From an uncultured Erysipelotrichaceae bacterium (lineage in GTDB: Bacteria > Bacillota_I > Bacilli_A > Erysipelotrichales > Erysipelotrichaceae), in the NCBI GenBank assembly GCA_900319505.1, contig ONOV01000025.1, positions 1 to 12,972 on the forward strand: a stretch of DNA of 12,972 nt, read 5' to 3'. The notes under the pieces were generated by a model. The model did no database searches and was not told the origin of the DNA. It saw only the letters and a program-made list of their open reading frames with translations. A program made the translations under genes and the position numbers. Below are positions 1 through 5,649 of this stretch, one piece after another (position 1 is the stretch's first letter; each line of letters begins with the position of its first letter).

Positions 1-27
1 TCATGGCCTATATTCTATCATTCACGG

Positions 28-37
28 TATATAAAAT
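28..37 (+). promoter_or_regulatory. Possible -10 region for the small membrane protein gene
   Basis: An AT-rich TATATAAAAT stretch lies about 30 bases upstream of the first start codon and could supply a sigma-A -10 box (TATAAA). I see no convincing -35 box at the right distance, and the window edge truncates the upstream region, so this is a weak call. Confidence 0.25.
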
Positions 38-66
38 GATAAGATAACGGAAAATGTGAGGTAGTT

Positions 67-576
67 ATGTCATCGAAAAAGCAGAGAAACAGAGATAAAG
101 TACAGAGAACAGGGAAAAAGTACATTGTACGCTATAAGAAAAGCGCCAGGGTGTTCTACACGATCATGGATGTACTGTGCCTGTTCTTCGGGGTGGTGAT
201 GCTGTATTCGGTTACGACCCTGTCTTCCCAGCTCAAAGGCTACACAGGCAATCTGATTATTACGGTGGTGCTCGGGATTGTCATGCTGTTGATCGGGGTT
301 CTGTATTATCCCCCGCGTATCAGAAATTTCATCTCGGTGGAAGGAAATCAGATTGTGATTCACCGTATGTTTCATGCCGCGGATACCATCACGTATCGGG
401 ATGTAAAACATATTGTCAGTACGGATGGAAAGCAGCCTGCCTATAACCGAAGCCCGAAACATTATGTCATCATGTATGGCAATGGACAGAGCTGTACCAT
501 ACAGCGGGACAGTATGGAAAACGGGGAAGACTTCTTCAAGGATCTCAAGTCACATGGGATTGTGGTAAAGCTATAA
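67..576 (+). CDS. Small two-helix membrane protein with a PH-like cytoplasmic tail
   Basis: I do not recognise this 169-residue protein by name. The N-terminus (residues 1-27) is strongly basic. Two hydrophobic helices follow at about 29-52 and 61-81, joined by a short polar loop, so by the positive-inside rule both ends should be cytoplasmic. Residues 84-169 look like an alternating beta-rich domain ending in a helix, which resembles the bacterial PH-like domain found behind paired helices in small Bacillota membrane proteins. That resemblance is by pattern only. The ATG is preceded by GAGG at 58-61 with a five-base spacer. The gene stands alone on its strand within the window and converges on the GH13 gene. 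Its function is unknown; a membrane-anchored accessory role is the most that can be said. Confidence 0.8.
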   Translation: MSSKKQRNRDKVQRTGKKYIVRYKKSARVFYTIMDVLCLFFGVVMLYSVTTLSSQLKGYTGNLIITVVLGIVMLLIGVLYYPPRIRNFISVEGNQIVIHRMFHAADTITYRDVKHIVSTDGKQPAYNRSPKHYVIMYGNGQSCTIQRDSMENGEDFFKDLKSHGIVVKL

Positions 577-580
577 GAAA

Positions 581-603
581 AGCCGGCTTTCAATCAGCCG
601 GCT
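581..603. terminator. Terminator hairpin between convergent genes
   Basis: The eight-base palindrome AGCCGGCT occurs at 581-588 and again at 596-603, giving a GC-rich 8-bp stem with a seven-base loop. On the minus strand it is followed by TTTTCTTATA, so it should terminate the GH13/NudC operon. On the plus strand it comes only five bases after the stop codon of the membrane protein gene but lacks a good U tract, so termination there is less certain. Confidence 0.75.
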
Positions 604-609
604 GACATA

Positions 610-1920
610 TCACTCTTTGGGAGTATAGATGAACATGGCGTCTTTGGGGGCGATTTCAAGACCGCCGCCATAGTCGACATGTTTTCTTGTGACTAATTCG
701 ACTCCATCTCCCGCTTCGGCATTGAAGTCCATGCGGGCAGGATGATCTGCACAGTTCAGGGCAAAGATCAGCTGGCCCCGCTCATCCCTTCTGCGGAAGA
801 CAAGCTGTTCGTTTGTGACGCATAGCTGAGTGTAATCACCATAGGCCAGGATCGAGTAGTCATGGCGTACACGGGACAGTTCAGCGATGTAATCGGTGAG
901 CTCGTTCCAGTGCGGCTTTTTATATTCCGGCCGCAGCGCACTGTCCGACCAGTCGGTACGCTTTCCTTTGGCCCCCCACTCTGAACCATAGTAGATGCAC
1001 GGCATGCCCGGCATGCCGTAGATCAGAGCATAGGCAAGCTTCAGATCTCTTTCATCTGTAAGGACGGAAGCGATGCGGTCAACATCATGATTGTCCACAA
1101 AGGAAAGCAGATGGGCGCCATGGTACAGAGTCCAGGGATCATTGCCGAACTGCCGGTTCAGAGAATAGGCAATCTCGAACATGTTATGGGAGTTCAGAGA
1201 AGAGTAGATGCCTTTACGGCATTCATAGTTGGTAACCGAATGCAGACCGCAGTCTCTTAACAGCACATTGTAGTCGCCGCCGATCATCTCACCTAATAAC
1301 ATGAAATTCTCATCGATATCTGTAGTATGGGCCTTGAGTTCCCGCAGGAAGTCACGGTCCACCATGTACGCTACATCCAGCCGCAGACCGTCAATGTCAT
1401 AATCCTCAATCCAGCTGTCTACCGAATCCAGCAGATACTTTCGTACTTCCGGGTTCTGCAGGTTGAGCTTGACCAGTTCATCATGCCCTTCCCAGTTCTG
1501 GTAGGTAAAGCCGTCTCTTGCCCAGGTATCGTTATAGTTGATGTAGAACCAGTCGGAGCAGGGAGAATCCCATTTCTTTTCCTGTACATCTTTAAATGCC
1601 CAGAAGCCCCGGCCGACATGATTGAATACGCCATCCAGCACGACTTTGATATTGGCTTCATGCAGGGCATCGCATACTTCTTTGAAATCTTCATTGGTGC
1701 CCAGCCGGCAGTCAATCTTACGGTAGTCTCTTGTATCATAGCCATGGCGGTCGCTTTCAAACACAGGCGAGAACCAGATCGCGGTAATTCCCAGTTTCTG
1801 ATAGTGGGGAATAAAGTCCAGCACTCTTCTGATGCGATGGGCCTGCACACCGTCATTTTCTTTCGGTGCTCCGGTAAAGCCAAGCGGATAAATCTGATAG
1901 AAAATCTGGTTATAGTCCAT
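610..1920 (-). CDS. GH13 alpha-amylase family glycosidase (cyclomaltodextrinase/neopullulanase-like)
   Basis: This 436-residue enzyme is predicted to be a retaining alpha-glucan hydrolase acting on maltodextrins or related alpha-glucosides. The four classical GH13 regions are in order: DGVFNH at 96-101, GLRLD with the nucleophile Asp182, GEMIG with the acid/base Glu211, and VDNHD with the transition-state Asp279. The GMPGMPCIYYGSE segment (302-314) is also typical. There is no signal peptide, so it should be cytoplasmic. The barrel begins at residue 1, so the N-terminal starch-binding domain of neopullulanases (usually about 580 residues in total) is absent. A short beta domain closes the C-terminus. 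The ATG directly follows the nudC stop codon (TGAATG), which implies translational coupling. Substrate specificity cannot be read from the sequence. Confidence 0.93.
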   Translation of the reverse strand: MDYNQIFYQIYPLGFTGAPKENDGVQAHRIRRVLDFIPHYQKLGITAIWFSPVFESDRHGYDTRDYRKIDCRLGTNEDFKEVCDALHEANIKVVLDGVFNHVGRGFWAFKDVQEKKWDSPCSDWFYINYNDTWARDGFTYQNWEGHDELVKLNLQNPEVRKYLLDSVDSWIEDYDIDGLRLDVAYMVDRDFLRELKAHTTDIDENFMLLGEMIGGDYNVLLRDCGLHSVTNYECRKGIYSSLNSHNMFEIAYSLNRQFGNDPWTLYHGAHLLSFVDNHDVDRIASVLTDERDLKLAYALIYGMPGMPCIYYGSEWGAKGKRTDWSDSALRPEYKKPHWNELTDYIAELSRVRHDYSILAYGDYTQLCVTNEQLVFRRRDERGQLIFALNCADHPARMDFNAEAGDGVELVTRKHVDYGGGLEIAPKDAMFIYTPKE

Positions 1921-2721
1921 TCAAATCATTCCTTTCTGGAACATTTCAATCATTTCGGATGTAAGTGAAGCATGTCCGCCGGTATCCAGCGGTTCACCTC
2001 TTTCTGCCCAGCGTGCTACTCTGAGTTCATTTGCGTCCATGGTAATGGCATCGGATCCTCTGACGTGGGCGACAAAACCGAAGAGAAGGGTGGAAGTAAA
2101 ACCCCAGGGCTGTGACTTGTAGTATTTCAGATGTTCCACTTCCAGCCCGGTTTCTTCTCTGACTTCTCTTTTACAGGTTTCCTCAATGGTTTCACCGATC
2201 TCATTGAACCCGGCTACCAGGGCATACTTCTGGTATCTGCCATGGGCATACTTTGTCACTAACAGCTGATCTTTATCATTGACCACAGCTGCAATGACTG
2301 CCGGCATGATGCGCGGATAGACGATATTGCCGCATTTGGGGCAGCGCATCGCTCTTTCCACCGTATCCTGGTTCATGAGCGTACCGCATCTGCCGCAATA
2401 GCGGCTGATCTCCATCCATGAGGCAATCTGCCATCCGGTAATCGCCGCATAGGCTAATACCTGGTCATCAAAGAAACGCAGATTGTAGGAATTGATGGAG
2501 TTTACAGCAATATCCTTCAGATCTGCCATATAGAAACGTACATCATCAATCTGGAACAGATAGTATAATCTCTTGTCCGGCACATCTTTGACCCGGTAGA
2601 ACTCTGTATCGCTCTTCATGAGAACGTTCCGGCCGTCATAGCCGAAAACAAAGTCATCCGCCTGGGGCGGATGAGGCTTATATTCATTGTGCATTATATG
2701 CGGTTTGATATCCTGTATCAT
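1921..2721 (-). CDS. nudC: NudC-family NAD(H) pyrophosphatase (zinc-ribbon Nudix hydrolase)
   Basis: This 266-residue protein should hydrolyse NADH/NAD to NMN(H) and AMP and may also remove NAD caps from RNA, as NudC family members do. A zinc ribbon with Cys109, Cys112, Cys127 and Cys130 precedes the family motif YPRIMPAVI (135-143). A perfect Nudix box runs from Gly171 to Leu193, with the metal-binding REVREE at 185-190. The NudC-specific motif after the box normally reads SQPWPFP; here it is SQPWGFT (203-209), so the end of the specificity loop differs. The ATG has TTGAGG about eight bases upstream. It is the first gene of an operon with the GH13 gene. Length and domain order are normal for the family. 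Confidence 0.9.
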   Translation of the reverse strand: MIQDIKPHIMHNEYKPHPPQADDFVFGYDGRNVLMKSDTEFYRVKDVPDKRLYYLFQIDDVRFYMADLKDIAVNSINSYNLRFFDDQVLAYAAITGWQIASWMEISRYCGRCGTLMNQDTVERAMRCPKCGNIVYPRIMPAVIAAVVNDKDQLLVTKYAHGRYQKYALVAGFNEIGETIEETCKREVREETGLEVEHLKYYKSQPWGFTSTLLFGFVAHVRGSDAITMDANELRVARWAERGEPLDTGGHASLTSEMIEMFQKGMI

Positions 2722-2742
2722 TGCAAAAACCTCAACAAAGTT

Positions 2743-2771
2743 ATCATAGCAGAAATAAATTATGGTTTACA
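2743..2771 (-). promoter_or_regulatory. Candidate promoter for nudC-GH13 operon
   Basis: On the minus strand a TATGAT box (2743-2748, five of six consensus bases) lies just upstream of the nudC ribosome binding site. Seventeen bases further is TGTAAA (2766-2771), a poor match to TTGACA. The -10 is persuasive and the -35 is weak. Confidence 0.4.
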
Positions 2772-2843
2772 GACTGGAATCAGTGATTATTTCGGCTACT
2801 ATAAAGGTACAGAAAGAGAAGTACCAAAAGAAAGTTGAGGTAC

Positions 2844-3268
2844 ATGACCATGAAAAAGGTGCTGCTGGAATATTAAGACGAGTATCTCGAAGATGGCAGA
2901 TCCTTCGGGATACGGGCTGTTAAAAGATCACATTTGAAATAGAAAGTGAAAGTCTGCCTGAGGACAGACCAATGCACAGGTCATCTTAAAGAAAACTGAA
3001 TCTGAAATGACAATGGTGAAGAGCCATTGAAAACTGAAATCAATTTTATTTCAGCTAAAATACAAAAAAGAATGAAGAAATAACTTCAGCGGAAACAGAA
3101 ATCCGTCTTCTATATCAGCTCGCAGAAAGATTCAGGAGGTATGAGAAAGGCTGATACGATATAGCTGATCTCATCGGAATCTTTCCCTTAATGTCACTAT
3201 CATTTCTCAAAAGAGAGGCGGTGGTGCATATCGTAAGTGAACCGGACAATGAAAGGGTGTCTCCTTAA
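2844..3268 (+). pseudogene. Decayed coding remnant, possibly IS3-type transposase
   Basis: The 706 bases between nudC and the pseudo-ATPase gene hold no intact gene. On the plus strand, codon-like pieces can be read. One begins ATGACCATG at 2844 and, across an in-frame TAA at 2874, includes EYLEDGRSF. A second, in a different frame, starts at about 3089 (EIRLLYQLAERF), has a TGA at 3152, and continues through YDIADLIGIFP to a TAA at 3266. Spacing and wording loosely recall an IS3-family OrfA helix-turn-helix start and the beginning of OrfB. Stops and a frame change break it. I cannot confirm the family, and chance similarity remains possible. Inverted terminal repeats were not found. Several small hairpins, such as CAATGG/CCATTG at 3011-3029, lie inside. 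Confidence 0.3.
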
Positions 3269-3293
3269 ATAAATAAGAAGACGCCCTTTTTTT
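3252..3293 (+). terminator. Rho-independent terminator downstream of the remnant
   Basis: An 11-bp stem with one G-T wobble pairs 3252-3262 with 3279-3289 around an AT-rich 16-base loop, followed by a run of T to 3293. The U tract is on the plus strand, yet no intact plus-strand gene precedes it. It is probably the surviving end of the decayed locus at 2844-3268. Confidence 0.7.
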
Positions 3294-3374
3294 GGACTGA
3301 ATTGGATCACATGTCAAGTACAGAAGCCTGACAGTTCGATCTGATGGATCCAGAAGCATAAAAGATGAGAATGT

Positions 3375-3414
3375 AATGAAAGCGAAGTCTCATGGGAGGG
3401 ACTTCGCTTTCATT
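3375..3414 (-). terminator. Long perfect hairpin after the pseudo-ATPase gene
   Basis: A perfect 15-bp inverted repeat (arms 3375-3389 and 3400-3414, ten-base loop) begins 13 bases past the pseudo-ATPase stop codon. On the minus strand the stem is followed by ACATTCTCATCTTTT, a poor U tract. It is most likely an mRNA 3' end structure or terminator, though the stem is unusually long and AT/GC mixed for a plain terminator. Confidence 0.6.
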
Positions 3415-3427
3415 CATGAACTTGTAA

Positions 3428-5542
3428 TTATGCGCGTGAAGCAATCCAGAGGCAGAACAGAGCTCCAAGCACACTGATATAGGCAGGCAGGGCAAAGTGG
3501 ACAGACAGCGGTATGACAATGCCGCAGAGCAGGATCATGGCAATATGATACAGGATGATGAAGGCCTGTTTCTGTTCCATGACCGTACGCATATGGCTGG
3601 ACAGATCCATGGCTTGTTTGAAGTCATTCAGATCATCTGAAGCATACAGCACATCGCAATCCGTTCTGTCTAATGCGGCCCTGGCATGGGCAAGCACACA
3701 GTAATCAGCTGTATTTTCAAAGCCGTTGGCACCTTCTTCGGAAAGATAGACGGCACAGTCATGGGAGGCGGAAGCTTCGCTGAGAATCTTCTTCTTTTCC
3801 TCCCGGCTGGTATGGGTATAGACGCCGTCAAAAGGCAGAGTGCGTTTGAAGTATTCCGCTTCCCCGTCGGTACCGTTGACAAAAAGATACAGTTCTATGT
3901 TTTCTTTCTGCAGAGCTTCCAGGCGTTCCCTGATATGGTCCAGAAGCGGTTTGTGCAGGATGGCATAGCCGATGAGTTTTCTGTTTTCGGCAAAGAAGAG
4001 AATCCGCTTTCCTTCCCGGTGCGCAGTATCAATCAGATTCTGACAGGAACTCAGATCAATACCTGCTTCTTTGCATTGCGCTATGGAGCCGCAGAAGCTG
4101 TTTTCATCTTTGCGGTAGGTCAGACGGCCCTGCTTGGAGTAGCGGGACAGGGTGGAGATGTCCCGGCGCGACAGGGAGGAGGTTCTGAGGTAGTTCAGAA
4201 TGGCCCGGGCTGCCGGTTTTGCATTGTCAGAGAGCAGAGCATAGGCCGCATAGCCAAGGTGTGCTGTGTCAGTTCCATTGAGCGGGGTCATTTCATCCAC
4301 GGTAAATGAAGAAGAAGTGATGATGCCGTCCTGTTCCATGTATACGGCATCGGTATCGGAAAGATCGCGCATAGCTTCAACAGAGCGGAAGAGAATGCGT
4401 TTGTTGCGGGCTTTGAGCGCGGTATGGTTGACCGATGACAGCGAGATGTAGCTGAAGGCATGCAGGGCGCCGCAGGCAAGGATGGACAGGGAGCACATGG
4501 CGGCCAGAAAGAAGTTCTGTGACTGCAGATACCAGGCGGTAAAGGCCGCCGCTGCCGCCGCCCAGAGATAGAAGAGCAGGGAGTGGCCGGTGGAAGTCAG
4601 AGCGGAAGCTCTGCTGTGGCCTTCGGCACTTTTTTCTGCGGCAGCGGTGAATTTCATCATGGCTGTGGTTGAGCCGACTTCTTCAATCCGTACGGACAGA
4701 TTGCCATCCAGCAGCACGGTGCCGGCATATACCGTGGCACCGATTGTCTTTTCCACCGGAGTAGAAAGGCCGGAAAGCACGGCTTCATTGACATGGGCAA
4801 AGCCCCTTGTCACAATGCCGTCAGCTGGAGATACTTCCCCCGGCCGCAGGATAATGACATCATCTTTCTGCAGGTCGCTGGAAGCGATGATGCTTTCGGT
4901 ATGTTCGGTGGAAAGATTGGCATGGGACGGCAGGGATACGGTTTCAAACATGGCCCGGGCGGAAGCCTTTGCGTCTGATAGAATACGGTTTGCGATGTGA
5001 TGCACCAGAAGGATCATCAGGGCGCTCAGGGCAAAGGGCCATGTCAAGGCGTTATGAACAGCCTGGATGATGGCAAAGACAGACGCAAGCAATACGGATG
5101 TGGAGACCAGGATTCTTTCATCATTGATGCGATGGCGCATACTGTCATCTTCTTCATCAATAAAGCCTACGGCAAGTCCGATCGTCATCAGGATGATGCC
5201 GATGAAGGCAAATGGAATCAGGATGCCTGAAAGTACAATCCCGATGGAAAGAAGACTCAGAATCCAGACAGTACGGTCTCTTTTCTGTTTCTTTGGCATG
5301 AGCGGCAGTACTTCTGTTTCCTTCTGCGGCAGCCATGCCTGATAGCCGCAGGCCTCTATTTCTCTGACAATGTCTCTGGGATTCAGCAGTGAATCTTCAT
5401 AGCTGACCCGTACAGTTTTATCTTTCAGCAGCACAGCAGCGCTTCTTACACCGTTCAATGCACATAATCTTTTTTTTATGGTTTCAGCACTGGCTTCATA
5501 CGCCAGGCCTGATACAGCATATGTTTCGGTCACAAGAGCCAA
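3428..5542 (-). CDS. CopA-like P1B-type ATPase homologue lacking catalytic motifs (pseudo-ATPase)
   Basis: The 704 residues follow the P1B heavy-metal ATPase layout: HMA-type domain (5-70), helices near 92-109, 111-128, 144-161 and 165-186, actuator domain with PGEVSPADG (234-242), helices near 320-339 and 343-366, P/N domains (395-620), and two last helices at 659-680 and 684-702. The active parts are altered throughout. The HMA CxxC is GLAYEAS (12-18). TGES is SGLS (257-260), losing the dephosphorylation Glu. CPC is ACGAL (356-360). The phosphorylated DKTGT is EQDGI (403-407). The HP motif is absent from SDNAKPAARAI. TGD is NGT (556-558), and GDGxND is replaced around 600-607. ATP-driven transport by the known mechanism therefore looks impossible. 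Translation appears to start at TTG (5542-5540), since GGGGGAG lies six bases upstream and no ATG is suitably placed. No copper chaperone or regulator gene adjoins. The role is unknown; a sensor, partner subunit or ion-binding protein is conceivable. Confidence 0.88.
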   Translation of the reverse strand: MALVTETYAVSGLAYEASAETIKKRLCALNGVRSAAVLLKDKTVRVSYEDSLLNPRDIVREIEACGYQAWLPQKETEVLPLMPKKQKRDRTVWILSLLSIGIVLSGILIPFAFIGIILMTIGLAVGFIDEEDDSMRHRINDERILVSTSVLLASVFAIIQAVHNALTWPFALSALMILLVHHIANRILSDAKASARAMFETVSLPSHANLSTEHTESIIASSDLQKDDVIILRPGEVSPADGIVTRGFAHVNEAVLSGLSTPVEKTIGATVYAGTVLLDGNLSVRIEEVGSTTAMMKFTAAAEKSAEGHSRASALTSTGHSLLFYLWAAAAAAFTAWYLQSQNFFLAAMCSLSILACGALHAFSYISLSSVNHTALKARNKRILFRSVEAMRDLSDTDAVYMEQDGIITSSSFTVDEMTPLNGTDTAHLGYAAYALLSDNAKPAARAILNYLRTSSLSRRDISTLSRYSKQGRLTYRKDENSFCGSIAQCKEAGIDLSSCQNLIDTAHREGKRILFFAENRKLIGYAILHKPLLDHIRERLEALQKENIELYLFVNGTDGEAEYFKRTLPFDGVYTHTSREEKKKILSEASASHDCAVYLSEEGANGFENTADYCVLAHARAALDRTDCDVLYASDDLNDFKQAMDLSSHMRTVMEQKQAFIILYHIAMILLCGIVIPLSVHFALPAYISVLGALFCLWIASRA

Positions 5543-5568
5543 AATGGACTCCCCCTTTCAGCTGTTCC

Positions 5569-5597
5569 ATGATACTTTCTTTCAAAACGTTCTACAA
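5569..5597 (-). promoter_or_regulatory. Promoter of the pseudo-ATPase gene
   Basis: On the minus strand TTGTAG (5592-5597) and TATCAT (5569-5574, five of six) are separated by exactly 17 bases and lie upstream of the strong GGGGGAG ribosome binding site. The -35 keeps only the TTG core. Confidence 0.5.
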
Positions 5598-5603
5598 TCT
5601 GCA

Positions 5604-5627
5604 AAAACCGGTTTTGTCTCGTATAAT
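5604..5627 (+). promoter_or_regulatory. Aminopeptidase -10 box with an overlapping palindromic operator candidate
   Basis: A perfect TATAAT (5622-5627) serves the aminopeptidase gene; the -35 region is poor. A perfect 12-base palindrome, AAAACCGGTTTT (5604-5615), occupies the spacer of this promoter and lies seven bases upstream of the -35 box of the divergent pseudo-ATPase promoter. A regulator bound there could affect both genes. Transcription from this box would give a leader of only about 16 bases, starting almost at the ribosome binding site. Confidence 0.45.
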
Positions 5628-5649
5628 GGTATGGCGAGGTGAATAAAGC

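Noticed and set aside
1327..1968. Plus-strand open frame of 213 codons opposite the GH13 and nudC genes
   Set aside because: It lies antisense to verified GH13 motifs and crosses a gene junction, which marks it as a shadow frame.
2815..2834. Small inverted repeat GGTAC/GTACC
   Set aside because: Five base pairs with a ten-base loop in AT-rich DNA is expected by chance.
2844..3268. Calling a defined insertion sequence with ends and target duplication
   Set aside because: No terminal inverted repeats or flanking direct repeats could be found, and similarity to a transposase is loose.
3686..4309. Plus-strand open frame of 207 codons opposite the pseudo-ATPase gene
   Set aside because: The minus-strand frame has coherent P-type ATPase architecture over 704 residues; this frame has no domain logic.
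3428..5542. Annotating this gene as an active copper-exporting ATPase (copA)
   Set aside because: The fold matches but the phosphorylated Asp, TGES, CPC and GDGxND motifs are absent, so the functional name would mislead.
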